From Borreliella lanei (lineage in GTDB: Bacteria > Spirochaetota > Spirochaetia > Borreliales > Borreliaceae): a stretch of 64,000 nucleotides of DNA. This document shows, one piece after another, positions 17,165-26,563 of the stretch (positions within the stretch are counted from its first letter, which is position 1; each line of letters begins with the position of its first letter). Position numbers and translations under genes: made by a program. The stretch covers positions 62,001 through 126,000 of the forward strand of contig NZ_JACHFC010000002.1 in the NCBI RefSeq assembly GCF_014205895.1. The letters run 5' to 3'. The notes beneath the pieces were generated by a model. It had not been told where the DNA came from and did no database searches. It was given only the letters and a program-made list of their open reading frames with translations.

Positions 17165-18493
17165 TTAATTTTTCAATCTTACAAGTTCTTGCAATAATTG
17201 ATCAGAAGTGGTAATAGTTTTGGCATTTGCCTGAAATCCCCTTTGGGTCACTATCATATCTGTAAACTGCTCTGCAAGATCAACATTAGCCATTTCTAAA
17301 ACACCAGATCTAATATCACCAAGTCCAGCAAGTCCAGTTTCGCCTATTCTAACTTGACCCGAATTGCTTGTTTCTACAAAATTAGTATCGCCTGATTTTG
17401 CAAGTCCTCCAGGATTCATAAAAGAAGCAAGAGCAATCTTGCCAAGATCTCGTCTTATTCCATTTGAATAAATACCAACTATAACACCATTTTGATCAAT
17501 TTCATAATTTTCCATATATCCCATACCATATCCATCTTGAATAATGGCCTTTGTGCTACTAGAATCAGCAAACTGAGTAATTGAATCGGTATAGCTTCCA
17601 ACTGTTCCCAATTTTAAATTTACAGTTTGCTGCTCACCAACCTCACCTACATTTGCGCCTAAAACATTAAATGTTATAGGAATTTGAAGAATATCTCCTT
17701 TTTGACCTGGTTGACCATTTAAAGAAGCTAATGCTCCTTCATTGTCAAACCCAAGTGTAAAATTTGAATTTTGCTCGCCATTTATTAACACTGTTGCATT
17801 CCATAAATTAGGAGTATTTAGATCTTTTACAACCCTAAGTTCAAGAACACTAACATTCCCAAAACTGTCATACAATGACTTATTGACAACCCAAGTTCCA
17901 CGTGCAATATCCGCAGGACTTGCACCTTCTTGAATTAAGGGCAATCTTTTATCAAGATTACAAGCAAAAGTAACATTTTTAGTAGACTTTGCTCCCTCTT
18001 TATCTCCAATAGGAATAATCAGATCCTCAATATCAGAAGCTGTATTGATAACCTTTTCACCTTCTAAATCTCTTGCCATCCAACCTTGAATTCGCATTCC
18101 ATTTGCAGGATTTACAAGATGTCTATCAGAGTCCACATCAAAAGCACCGGCTCTTGTATAAAACAAATTTTTACCTTCTTTTAAAATAAAAAATCCATTG
18201 CCACTAACCCCAAGATCAGATGCTTTTTGAGTGCTTTGAAAAGCTCCTTGCGTGTGAATAGTGTCAATTGAGGCAACATTCATACCTAATCCAACTTGCT
18301 TTGGATTAGTCCCACCACGAGCATCAGTAGGGCGAGAAGCTCCAGAAATAGACTGCGATATCATATCCTGAAAATTTACTCTTCCCTTTTTAAAGCCAAT
18401 TGTATTTACATTAGCGATATTGTTACCAACAACATCCATTCTTGTTTGATGATTCTGAAGCCCAGAAACACCAGAATATAAAGACCTCATCAT
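17165..18493 (-). CDS. flgE: FlgE, flagellar hook protein with cross-linking Lys165 and Cys178
   Basis: Hook protein of 442 residues. The N terminus holds the rod/hook motif (GVSGLQNHQTRMDVVGNNIANVNT, part quoted) and the C terminus the matching helix (MIVTQRGFQANAKTITTSDQLLQ). In spirochaetes FlgE subunits are joined by lysinoalanine bonds between Lys165 and Cys178. Counting from the first Met of MMRSL places Lys in PIGDK at 165 and the only nearby Cys in VTFACNL at 178, an exact match that also supports this start. GGAGGAG lies 7 nt before the ATG. It corresponds to BB0283. Confidence 0.98.
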   Translation of the reverse strand: MMRSLYSGVSGLQNHQTRMDVVGNNIANVNTIGFKKGRVNFQDMISQSISGASRPTDARGGTNPKQVGLGMNVASIDTIHTQGAFQSTQKASDLGVSGNGFFILKEGKNLFYTRAGAFDVDSDRHLVNPANGMRIQGWMARDLEGEKVINTASDIEDLIIPIGDKEGAKSTKNVTFACNLDKRLPLIQEGASPADIARGTWVVNKSLYDSFGNVSVLELRVVKDLNTPNLWNATVLINGEQNSNFTLGFDNEGALASLNGQPGQKGDILQIPITFNVLGANVGEVGEQQTVNLKLGTVGSYTDSITQFADSSSTKAIIQDGYGMGYMENYEIDQNGVIVGIYSNGIRRDLGKIALASFMNPGGLAKSGDTNFVETSNSGQVRIGETGLAGLGDIRSGVLEMANVDLAEQFTDMIVTQRGFQANAKTITTSDQLLQELVRLKN

Positions 18494-18497
18494 ATAA

Positions 18498-18941
18498 TTA
18501 CTCCTCCAAACCTACTGATAATATGTTTTTATACACATAATAATTACCATTAACCATAACTTGAGGTATTGCGCCTGTCTTAATGTTTGTAACACGACCT
18601 TCAACAATCTCTCCATCACCATGTTGAAATTTAATTACTTTACCTAATAAATCCAAATCTTTTCTTATTCCTAAAGAAGATGAAAGCTTTTCAAATGACT
18701 TACTCATATTAGTCATTTGCTCAAGAGCCGAAAATTGCGCCATTTGAGCAATAAATTCTTTATCCTTCATTGGATTTGTAGGATCTTGATACCTAAGTTG
18801 AGTAATGAGTAACTTTAAAAAATCATCCTTGCCAAGATTAACCTTATTAGATATATTCTCAACATTAAAATCGGTTTTTTTTTTAACTTTACTACTAATA
18901 TTTAAATTAGAAACATTTTCAACACCGTTCACTTTATTCAT
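18498..18941 (-). CDS. flgD: FlgD, hook cap/scaffold protein
   Basis: Hook-assembly scaffold of 147 residues. The conserved N-terminal core [25 protein letters not shown] and [17 protein letters not shown] (about 35-80) is unmistakable. It is much shorter than E. coli FlgD (about 230) and lacks most of the C-terminal Ig-like/tudor domain, as in other spirochaetes. It is exported and caps the growing hook. It lies just upstream of flgE (4-nt gap) and after fliK. It corresponds to BB0284. Confidence 0.95.
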   Translation of the reverse strand: MNKVNGVENVSNLNISSKVKKKTDFNVENISNKVNLGKDDFLKLLITQLRYQDPTNPMKDKEFIAQMAQFSALEQMTNMSKSFEKLSSSLGIRKDLDLLGKVIKFQHGDGEIVEGRVTNIKTGAIPQVMVNGNYYVYKNILSVGLEE

Positions 18942-18954
18942 TTAACTCCACCCT

Positions 18955-20133
18955 CTAAACAATTAAATTAACATTTTTATCTACATCGTAAGAAAATTCA
19001 ACCTCTTCTTCAATTTGAAAAAATTTATTATAACCAAAATGGAAATTTTGATCCTTAGGGTCGTCTTTAAAATCTCCAGTAAAAGAATTTAAATTTTCAC
19101 CTGCAAGAAAAAGATTTAAGCTGGCATTAAAACCACTCTCACCAAGCATTTTATTTAATGAATGCATATTTTGGTCAAAAAGCATTTTAACATTTTGATT
19201 ATCCACTACAATCTTTCCCAATAAATTATTATTCGAATCAAGGTTTAAATTAATTCGTATACTACCAAGCTCTTTGGGCTTTAAAACCAACTTAATCTCT
19301 CCTGTATTATTCGATTTTAACACAACTTTAGCTTTATCCACAATATTTTTATTAATCTTAAGATTCCATTCAGGCTTTAAACTGCTGACAAAATCAAAAC
19401 CTTCAACCTCTTTAGAGCTTTTTACATTATAATTGGCAAATTCTTCAACAAAGCCCTTTAAAGAATCGTTTGATATTTCTTTAACTTTATACCTATCAAC
19501 AAAATTTTGACCATCAATTGCATTTAAGCTAAACTTTGAAAAAACAAAATCATTATGATCACCATTATTCTTTTTGAAATTTTTCACATCAATGTTAATA
19601 ACATTCTTTTCTTCCTTTTTATCATTTAAGCTTATCTGATTATAATAATCATCAATCAAAGTAGTTAAAAAATCAAAACCCAAAAAAGAGCCCAAATCAT
19701 TAAAAGCCAAACAAAGTCTTTCGATTTTTTCAAAAAATTTTTCTTTACCTAGAAAATCAAAATTGGATGATAAGCTTTCTTTAATGCTATTTAAGCCTTC
19801 AAAATCTAAAAAAACATTCATTCTAGCAATCAAGGATTTCAAATCGGAAACAAAAGTCTCATTATCAAGTTTTTTTAAAAAAAGGGATTTATTTAAAAGT
19901 GATTTTTTTAAATTTTTAGAAACAAGTCCATTGTCTTTAAAAAAATTTAAAAAATCAAATATCATAAATTTTGCCTTAGCTAATTTTTTAGATTCAGAAG
20001 ACATGATATTTAAAAAAGAGCTCGCATTTTCTTTAGATTCCATTTTAGAAACATTTAAATTCAACCCTTTAATTGTATTCAAGAGATTTAATTTGTTGCC
20101 ATAAGCTTTACTTAAATTTAATAAATTACTCAT
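18955..20133 (-). CDS. fliK: FliK (FlbC), hook-length control protein
   Basis: Protein of 392 residues in the position of fliK. The N-terminal two thirds are low-complexity, rich in Phe, Asn and Lys. The C-terminal segment (about 265-350) matches the FliK C-terminal domain, with LVLKPKELGSIRINLNLDSN followed by VVDNQNVKMLFDQNMHSL. FliK is exported as a molecular ruler and triggers the FlhB specificity switch. Named flbC in older Borrelia work (BB0285). Confidence 0.88.
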   Translation of the reverse strand: MSNLLNLSKAYGNKLNLLNTIKGLNLNVSKMESKENASSFLNIMSSESKKLAKAKFMIFDFLNFFKDNGLVSKNLKKSLLNKSLFLKKLDNETFVSDLKSLIARMNVFLDFEGLNSIKESLSSNFDFLGKEKFFEKIERLCLAFNDLGSFLGFDFLTTLIDDYYNQISLNDKKEEKNVINIDVKNFKKNNGDHNDFVFSKFSLNAIDGQNFVDRYKVKEISNDSLKGFVEEFANYNVKSSKEVEGFDFVSSLKPEWNLKINKNIVDKAKVVLKSNNTGEIKLVLKPKELGSIRINLNLDSNNNLLGKIVVDNQNVKMLFDQNMHSLNKMLGESGFNASLNLFLAGENLNSFTGDFKDDPKDQNFHFGYNKFFQIEEEVEFSYDVDKNVNLIV

Positions 20134-20140
20134 ATACGCA

Positions 20141-20758
20141 CTACTCCAATGAACTAACAGACATTTTTCTAATCAATATAGCAGCTTTTTTAGAATCCAT
20201 AAGAGATAACCAATAAGGAACAATTGACAAACGTCCTTCTTTTTTAGAAAGTTCTTCAATTTTACGCATATAAGATATTGCAAGCTCGGGATTTAAATCT
20301 TCAAGCCGCTTAACAGCATCTTCTGGTGGCATATTCATTAAATATACAGCTGTTTGCAAAATATTTGCTTCCTCATCATTATATTTATTTATAATGTCAT
20401 CTATTACCTTTTGCTTTAAATCTAAATCTTTCTGCTTTTGCTTAAGCTCAAATTCAAGCTTATTTAAGCTGTCTTCTTTTAACTTTAGATCTTCCTTAAG
20501 CTTTTCAATCTGCTGATTCTTAATATCAATAGCTTCTCTTTCCTTCACAAGTCTAGCTTCATCAAGAATTATATTAGAATTATGATCAAAGACCAGAGAA
20601 GTTTCTCCTAAAAACTTAGTTCTTACAAATTCGGGGAAATATCTTTTAGTATTATACATTCCAATAAAATCAATAAAGAATAATACAAAGAAAAATAAAA
20701 TAACAATTAAAAATAACAAAAAAAATGCCCTAAAAAAGAACGATAAAAAATTATTCAC
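20141..20758 (-). CDS. flbB: FlbB, collar-base/MotE-like membrane protein
   Basis: Protein of about 205 residues: an N-terminal membrane segment (about 8-33), a long coiled coil (about 75-130), and a C-terminal helical domain (NMPPEDAVKRLEDLNPELA, then LMDSKKAAILIRKMS) resembling MotE/MgtE-N. In Borrelia, FlbB forms a ring at the base of the periplasmic collar and is needed for assembly and motility. Start choice: the AAGGA ribosome site directly abuts an ATG at 20762-20764 (zero spacing) but lies 6 nt before a GTG at 20756-20758, so GTG is preferred. It overlaps fliJ by 8 nt. It corresponds to BB0286. Confidence 0.92.
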   Translation of the reverse strand: MNNFLSFFFRAFFLLFLIVILFFFVLFFIDFIGMYNTKRYFPEFVRTKFLGETSLVFDHNSNIILDEARLVKEREAIDIKNQQIEKLKEDLKLKEDSLNKLEFELKQKQKDLDLKQKVIDDIINKYNDEEANILQTAVYLMNMPPEDAVKRLEDLNPELAISYMRKIEELSKKEGRLSIVPYWLSLMDSKKAAILIRKMSVSSLE

Positions 20759-21182
20759 TTTCATTCCTTAGATTTTGACAAACTTTATAATTTACATGCT
20801 CATCTAGCATTAAGCTTTCTTTTTTTTCTCTATTTTTAATTATAGAATTATTTAAAGTTTTTATTAATATTTTAATCTTTTTTTCTTGTCTATATTTATC
20901 CACATAAATATCATAATACTTGTTATAATGCTTTTTAAGCTCTTCAAGAATTTTAAAATTTTGGGTTTTTTTATAATTTAAACAGTCTATATAACCTCTT
21001 ATATAAAGATCATTAAAGCTATTCAAGTTTTTTAAAAGATTGGAAATTCCATCTGAAAACTGATTTATTTTTGTAATTTTCTTATTTATATTCATTAAGT
21101 CTCTCTCGCTTAGCTTTCGAAAATAGGTTCTAATCGTCAATATTCTATTAAGCTTTTGTTTTCTAAAGTTTAAATCATTCAA
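20751..21182 (-). CDS. fliJ: FliJ (FlbA), export chaperone escort
   Basis: Protein of 143 residues, Lys-rich and almost entirely helical coiled coil, in the fliI-fliJ position. FliJ inserts into the FliI ATPase hexamer and couples it to FlhA. Sequence similarity to FliJ is weak, so the call rests on size, coiled-coil character and gene order. The start overlaps the fliI stop as ATGA. It has been named flbA in Borrelia (BB0287). Confidence 0.82.
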   Translation of the reverse strand: MNDLNFRKQKLNRILTIRTYFRKLSERDLMNINKKITKINQFSDGISNLLKNLNSFNDLYIRGYIDCLNYKKTQNFKILEELKKHYNKYYDIYVDKYRQEKKIKILIKTLNNSIIKNREKKESLMLDEHVNYKVCQNLRNESE

Positions 21183-22489
21183 GATAATATTTCCTTTATT
21201 TCATCTTCTAAATTTTCAAAATCAAATGTTTCATTTATTCCTTGAGAAATAAAATCAATAATCTTAGGATACTTGGAAATTGCAAAATCAACATCCTTAT
21301 TGGATCCTTTAAGATAAATTCCTGTTCTAATAAGATCTTCATAATCTTTATAAATAGACAATAAATTTCTAGCTTTCATTATTAATTTTTGTTTTTCTAG
21401 ACTCATTATTCTATGAATAGATCTTGAAGTTGAACTTAAAACATTTATTGAAGGATAAATTCCCCTATCAAACAAATCTCTGTCTAAAATAATATGGCCA
21501 TCCAAAACAGCTTTAATATTATCGGCTACAGGCTCTGTAAAATCATCTCCCTCAACAAGAACAGTATAAAACCCAGTAACACTTCCCCCATTACCATTAA
21601 AGCCTGATCTCTCAAGCAAAATTGGAATTTCAACAAAAACAGAAGGCGGGTAACCTTTAGCTACCGGGGGCTCCCCTAAAGAAAGAGACATCTCTCTTTT
21701 AGCATTTGCAAATCTAGTAATAGAGTCAAAAAGCAAAACCACATCTTTGCCTTGCTCCCTAAAGTATTCTGCTATCATAGTAGCAACATAAGCTCCCTTA
21801 TACCTTGAAATGGGCGATTCATCAGAAGTTGAAACAACTAAAACACTTTTTTTTAAACGCTCTTCACCAAGTTCATGTTCAATAAACTCATTAAGCTCTC
21901 GACCCCTTTCCCCAATAAAAGCAATAACGTTTACATCTGCATTTGAATTTTTTGCAATCATGCCAAGCAAAGTAGATTTACCAACACCAGAACCAGAAAA
22001 AATACCAACTCTTTGCCCTTTTGCAACTGGCAAAAACCCATCAAGAACCTTAACTCCTGTTAATATTTGATCTTCAAAAATACTTCTACTAATTGGATTA
22101 ATTTTTTCAAAAATTAACTCTTTATAACTATTGTTCAAAAATGACCCTTTATTATCAATAGGCCTGCCAAGAGAATCAATAACTCTACCCAAAAGCTCAT
22201 CACTAAGATTTATTTCTAGCCCTTTGTTTAAAGAATAAACCTTATTTCCAACTTCAATCCCGCTAAATCCTTCATAAGCCATAAGGCTAACATAAGGACC
22301 ATTAAATCCTAAAACCTCTGCATATACTTTTTTGCCATTTCTTTGATCAATTAAACACAAATCTCCAATAGCGCACTGAGGCCCTAAACTTTCAACTAAA
22401 AGACCTTTTATTTTTTGTACTCTGCCAATAAAAGAAACGGTTTCAATATCATCTACTTGACTTAAATAATTTTCAAAAAAATTGCTCAC
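21179..22489 (-). CDS. fliI: FliI, flagellar export ATPase
   Basis: F1-beta-like ATPase that powers flagellar protein export, about 436 residues. Walker A reads GIFSGSGVGKSTLLGM and Walker B VVLLFDSITRFANAKREM; the typical YPPSVF and FTEPVAD blocks follow. A longer frame opens at a GTG at 22505-22507, directly after fliH, but without a ribosome site. The in-frame GTG at 22487-22489 has AAGGA 6 nt upstream and is preferred. Its stop overlaps fliJ (ATGA). It corresponds to BB0288. Confidence 0.95.
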   Translation of the reverse strand: MSNFFENYLSQVDDIETVSFIGRVQKIKGLLVESLGPQCAIGDLCLIDQRNGKKVYAEVLGFNGPYVSLMAYEGFSGIEVGNKVYSLNKGLEINLSDELLGRVIDSLGRPIDNKGSFLNNSYKELIFEKINPISRSIFEDQILTGVKVLDGFLPVAKGQRVGIFSGSGVGKSTLLGMIAKNSNADVNVIAFIGERGRELNEFIEHELGEERLKKSVLVVSTSDESPISRYKGAYVATMIAEYFREQGKDVVLLFDSITRFANAKREMSLSLGEPPVAKGYPPSVFVEIPILLERSGFNGNGGSVTGFYTVLVEGDDFTEPVADNIKAVLDGHIILDRDLFDRGIYPSINVLSSTSRSIHRIMSLEKQKLIMKARNLLSIYKDYEDLIRTGIYLKGSNKDVDFAISKYPKIIDFISQGINETFDFENLEDEIKEILS

Positions 22490-22507
22490 TAAAATTCCTT
22501 TAGACAC

Positions 22508-23428
22508 TTAACTTAATAACGAAAAATTTTTAAACTTTTCCTCTATTTTATCAAGTTGAGAAGAAATGCGCGCATCAATCTCTCCAAAATTAGTTTCAAT
22601 TATACAACCTCCTTTGCCTATGTTAGGATCTTCTATGATCTCTAAATTTTCTATAACATCAAATCTAGAAATAAAATCACTCTTTTTATGTCTAACAATA
22701 TCTAAATCATCAAGATTTACGCGAATAGTTATCTGAGTTTTATCTTTTACCCTTTTCAAAACCTCATTAACATTTTCCAAGACAATATCTTTTTGAGAAT
22801 CTGTAATTCTCTTAATAACCTTAATTGCAATCTGCATAACAAGACTTACTATCTGACCGCTCGAGGATTCAAGAATACCTTTCCTTTCGGCAATCAGAGA
22901 TGCTATTATAGCATGTAACTTTCTCATGACTTTATCAAAATCTTCAAAACCACATTCATAACCTTTGCTATACCCCTCTTCCCTGCCTTTAGCTGTTGCT
23001 ATCTCAAGATCTGTTTTTAATTTTTCCTCATACTCTCTTGCCAATCTTTCAATCTCAGCATTAGATTCAGTCTCAATAGATTCTTTCTTATAAATAGCTT
23101 CTCTTTGCAAAAGATCTGCTTCTTGTTTGGCTGCCTCTAATACTTCATTGGCCTTTACCCTAGCCTCTTCAATAAGCCGCTTAGATTCAATTTGAACTTC
23201 CTCTTTGGCAAGCTCTTGCCTTTTAGCAAGCTCTTCCTCAAGTCGTAATTTTTCATCTCTTAAAAGCTGTAACTCTTCTTTAAGATTGGCAATTTGACTG
23301 TCTATGTCGTAAACCTTGCCTTCCTTCTCCTTGATTTCCAAAGATTCAAAAACGGGCTTTGCTATCTCAACAAACTCAAACTTTGCTAAATTATCAACTT
23401 CTGATGATTTATATAAAACCTTAGGCAA
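22508..23428 (-). CDS. fliH: FliH, export ATPase regulator
   Basis: Protein of 306 residues that binds and restrains FliI and ties it to the C-ring through FliN. A long Glu/Lys-rich coiled coil (about 40-150) leads into the conserved C-terminal domain (about 160-300), with EGYSKGYECGFEDFDKVMRKLHAII and IEDPNIGKGGCIIETNFGEIDARI (partly quoted). The start is TTG with AAGGAG 5 nt upstream; there is no nearby ATG. It lies directly before fliI. It corresponds to BB0289. Confidence 0.93.
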   Translation of the reverse strand: MPKVLYKSSEVDNLAKFEFVEIAKPVFESLEIKEKEGKVYDIDSQIANLKEELQLLRDEKLRLEEELAKRQELAKEEVQIESKRLIEEARVKANEVLEAAKQEADLLQREAIYKKESIETESNAEIERLAREYEEKLKTDLEIATAKGREEGYSKGYECGFEDFDKVMRKLHAIIASLIAERKGILESSSGQIVSLVMQIAIKVIKRITDSQKDIVLENVNEVLKRVKDKTQITIRVNLDDLDIVRHKKSDFISRFDVIENLEIIEDPNIGKGGCIIETNFGEIDARISSQLDKIEEKFKNFSLLS

Positions 23429-23442
23429 ACAAAACTCCTTTA

Positions 23443-24477
23443 TCAGACAAGCACATCTTCCTCACCACCTCTTGAAATAACTATTTCTCCCTGTTCTTCT
23501 AATTTTCTTATAAGAGAAACAATTTTTTGCTGCGATTCCTCAACATCTTTTCGCCTAGTAGGTCCCAAAAATTCCATGTCCTCCTTAAGCATTGAAGCCG
23601 CTCTTTTTGACATGTTTTTGAAAATTTTTTCTTGGACAGGAATATCTACAGATTTTAAAGCTTTTGCTAACTCTTGACCATCTATTTCTCTTAAAACTCT
23701 TTGTATAGATCTGTCATCAAGCAAAACTATATCCTCAAATACAAACATTTTCTTCTTAATCTCTTCTGCAAGCTCTGGATCTTCTTCTTCAAGAGATTCA
23801 ATAATAAACTTCTCCGTCTTTCTATCAGCCATATTAATTATCTCAACAACATTATCAACTCCTCCTGCTGATGTGTAATCTTCTGAAGAAAGAGAAGCTA
23901 GTTTTTTCTCAAGAACTCTTTCAACCTCTCTTACAACCTCAGGAGAAGTTCTATCCATTAATGCGATTCTTCTTGCAACATTGGTTTGCACCTCTGTAGG
24001 CAAACTAGAGAGAATAAAAGAAGCCTTTTGGGGATCAAGATATGAAAGGATTAAAGCAATTGTTTGAGGATGTTCTTGTTGAATAAAGTTTAAAATATTT
24101 GCAGGATCTGCTCTTCTTACAAATTCAAAAGGTCTAGACTGTAAAGCAGAACCCAAATTATTAATAATATCAACTGCTTTTTGAGTCCCAAGAGATTTTT
24201 CAAGAAGTTCTCTTGCATAATCAATTCCACCCTTTTGAATAAATTCTTGAGCCATCATTAATTCTTTAAACTCTAAAAGAACATTATCTTTAAGCTCAGA
24301 AGTAATTGTCTCAAGCTTTGCTATCTCAAATGTCAAAGACTCTATCTCTTCTTGAGAAAGATACTTAAACACTTTAGAAGAGATTTCAGAGCCTATTGAA
24401 ACCAACAAAATAGCAGCCTTTTGCTTGCCTGTTAAAGCAGAAACATCCAGAATCTCCTTTTCTTTTTTTTCTTCCAT
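23443..24477 (-). CDS. fliG: FliG, flagellar switch/torque protein
   Basis: Switch protein of 344 residues that bridges the MS ring and the stator. N domain (LTGKQKAAILLVSIG), middle domain with EHPQTIALILSYLDPQKASFIL, and C-terminal torque domain (LLDDRSIQRVLREIDGQELAKALK) are all present. The length is standard. This copy follows fliF and corresponds to FliG2 (BB0290), the switch FliG of Borrelia; a second fliG paralogue is encoded elsewhere on the chromosome. Confidence 0.97.
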   Translation of the reverse strand: MEEKKEKEILDVSALTGKQKAAILLVSIGSEISSKVFKYLSQEEIESLTFEIAKLETITSELKDNVLLEFKELMMAQEFIQKGGIDYARELLEKSLGTQKAVDIINNLGSALQSRPFEFVRRADPANILNFIQQEHPQTIALILSYLDPQKASFILSSLPTEVQTNVARRIALMDRTSPEVVREVERVLEKKLASLSSEDYTSAGGVDNVVEIINMADRKTEKFIIESLEEEDPELAEEIKKKMFVFEDIVLLDDRSIQRVLREIDGQELAKALKSVDIPVQEKIFKNMSKRAASMLKEDMEFLGPTRRKDVEESQQKIVSLIRKLEEQGEIVISRGGEEDVLV

Positions 24478-24492
24478 ATCAATTACTACCTT

Positions 24493-26202
24493 TTACGCGT
24501 TTTTCAAAAGCCATGTTCTTATAAGCTTAGCAACATCTTCTGGCTTTTCTCTGGCTAAAAGCTCAGCATTGCTTTGAAGCTCATCGCCTTCTCTAATCCC
24601 ACCAACAACATCGTCAACGCCAATATCGTCACTACCATCCATCAAGGCTTGTTGACGCCTTAAATGTGCTTGCTTTGCCAATTCTTCTTCTCTAAGACGT
24701 CTTCGTCTTTCAAGTTCTCTAGAAATAGCAAAAAATATCGTAAATACTAAAATTAATAATGAAAATACTATGCTTGCAATAAATAAAAAATATTTAAACC
24801 TTTCACTTGCAAAATAATTTTCATCTATTTCTCTAAATTCATTCATACGATCAAAAGATATATTTCTAACAGTTATTGAATCACCTCTTTCTGGCTTATA
24901 TTCAAAAGAACTTTGCAAAACATCTTCAATATTTTTTATTTCTTCTAATGCCATAGGCTTATATTCTCTTTTTCTCATTCCATTTTCTATTACGTAATCT
25001 CCCTTCTCATCGTACACAAAATTCCAAATACCATCCACGAAAATACCAAGAGAAACACCTACAATCCTAGCAGGCTCTTTTTCACTTGTAGATTTTTTTT
25101 CATTTAAAGCAACATTTTTGATCTCTTGAGACTCATTATATTTACCAGTAATATCACTTAAATCCTGATATTCAGGGGGAGTATTGCCTTCCTGCCCAGG
25201 AGGTCCCCACGGACTATATCCTTGTCCCTGATATTCTTTTTTTTGAGTTTGAGAAGATATAATAGTTGAATCGCTTACTTTTCTGGTATTATAAGAAGCT
25301 TTTGGATCTTGGGATTGAAGCTCAATAGGAGCATACTCTTTAGACTCTGTAGTTTCTTTTGAAGTGTCAAGCTTTACATTTACTCTTGCTATCATAAATC
25401 TATCAACAGACAATACCTTACTTAATGCAGAGTCGATTTCACCTCTAAGCATAGCTTCATACTTAAGCTTTAACTTGCGTTCTTTTTCTGCTAAATCTAT
25501 TCTATCTATTCCATCCAAATTAGAAAAATCATTTAAGATGGTTCCGCTATTATCAACAATAGCAATATTATCAGATTCAAGACCTTCAATGGCATACTGA
25601 ATAAGCTTAACAAGTCCTTCAACTTTTTTCCTATTGGTAATAATATCAGAACCGGGCCTTGGGGTAATTCTAACAGATGCCTTAACAGGCTCTTGGGACT
25701 CTTTAAAAAGAGCTTTTTCAGGCATAACAAGATTCACACTAACAGCATCAACATCATCTAAAGCTACAATATGCTGTTCAACTGCTCTTGTAATAGATCT
25801 TCTTAGATTAATGCTTCTTTCAAAATCAGTAATAGTCCACCTATCAATATCAAACAAAGCCCATGGATCCATATGAACGGGCACAAGCTCTTCTCTGACA
25901 AGAATTGCTCTCATTTTTTTTGCAAGCTTTTCATCATCTAAATAAATTCTTCCATCGGAACTCAAAAAATACTTAACATCTTCCCTGTCAAGTCTTTGCG
26001 ATATCCTATCTAAGAGATATTGATCTTTAATTTCAACTCCAAAAAGAGCAATACTTTGACTTTTAGTAGAAAACCCTATTAAAAAAATAAGCGCAAGAAT
26101 CACAAAAAAAATAATCAATCCTAAGGCTACTTTCTGAACCGTACTAGCTTTTTTGAAGATTCCTTTTGCTGAAACAAAAAAATTAGTAAAAAAATTGCTC
26201 AA
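24493..26202 (-). CDS. fliF: FliF, MS-ring protein
   Basis: MS-ring subunit of 569 residues. Two membrane segments (about 22-44 and 455-480) bracket the periplasmic ring-building domains, which contain the conserved LVMPEKALFKESQEPVKASVRI region. A cytoplasmic C-terminal tail ending in KPEDVAKLIRTWL binds FliG. The start is TTG (26200-26202), with AAGGAGC about 9 nt upstream; no in-frame ATG is available. It lies between fliE and fliG. It corresponds to BB0291. Confidence 0.96.
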   Translation of the reverse strand: MSNFFTNFFVSAKGIFKKASTVQKVALGLIIFFVILALIFLIGFSTKSQSIALFGVEIKDQYLLDRISQRLDREDVKYFLSSDGRIYLDDEKLAKKMRAILVREELVPVHMDPWALFDIDRWTITDFERSINLRRSITRAVEQHIVALDDVDAVSVNLVMPEKALFKESQEPVKASVRITPRPGSDIITNRKKVEGLVKLIQYAIEGLESDNIAIVDNSGTILNDFSNLDGIDRIDLAEKERKLKLKYEAMLRGEIDSALSKVLSVDRFMIARVNVKLDTSKETTESKEYAPIELQSQDPKASYNTRKVSDSTIISSQTQKKEYQGQGYSPWGPPGQEGNTPPEYQDLSDITGKYNESQEIKNVALNEKKSTSEKEPARIVGVSLGIFVDGIWNFVYDEKGDYVIENGMRKREYKPMALEEIKNIEDVLQSSFEYKPERGDSITVRNISFDRMNEFREIDENYFASERFKYFLFIASIVFSLLILVFTIFFAISRELERRRRLREEELAKQAHLRRQQALMDGSDDIGVDDVVGGIREGDELQSNAELLAREKPEDVAKLIRTWLLKNA

Positions 26203-26216
26203 AATCTTATGGCTCC

Positions 26217-26552
26217 TTAACGAATATTGATTATATCTTGATAAGCCTTCACACCTCTCTCAACAACGGCCTTTAAAATGCTTAAGTTCATATTAGCTTT
26301 AGACATCGCTATTACAACATCATGAACATCAATGCCACTTGGCCTAAGAACAGCTTGTTCTGTAACTTTAGAAACATTTAATTGGCTTTTGTTAACATCA
26401 GTAATCGAATTTATTAAAACATCCTTAAAAGTTTTAATATCATTCTCTTTAGAATTACTTTTAGAACTAAAAAGATTCACATCAAAATGCAAAGGATTTT
26501 TTTTAACCAAATTAATATTATTTTCTGTAAAAAAAGCATCTATTCTCACCAA
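26217..26552 (-). CDS. fliE: FliE, MS ring-rod junction protein
   Basis: Rod adaptor of 111 residues. The C-terminal half shows the FliE pattern DVVIAMSKANMNLSILKAVVERGVKAYQDIINIR (part quoted), a helical stretch that inserts at the MS ring-rod junction. The start is TTG followed at once by an in-frame GTG; AGGAG lies 6 or 9 nt upstream. It is the third gene of the flgB operon. It corresponds to BB0292. Confidence 0.94.
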   Translation of the reverse strand: MVRIDAFFTENNINLVKKNPLHFDVNLFSSKSNSKENDIKTFKDVLINSITDVNKSQLNVSKVTEQAVLRPSGIDVHDVVIAMSKANMNLSILKAVVERGVKAYQDIINIR

Positions 26553-26563
26553 TGATCTCTCCT

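Noticed and set aside
19763-20104. 113-codon frame antisense to fliK
   Set aside because: Shadow of a Lys/Phe-rich gene; composition mirrors the sense strand and no start signals are seen.
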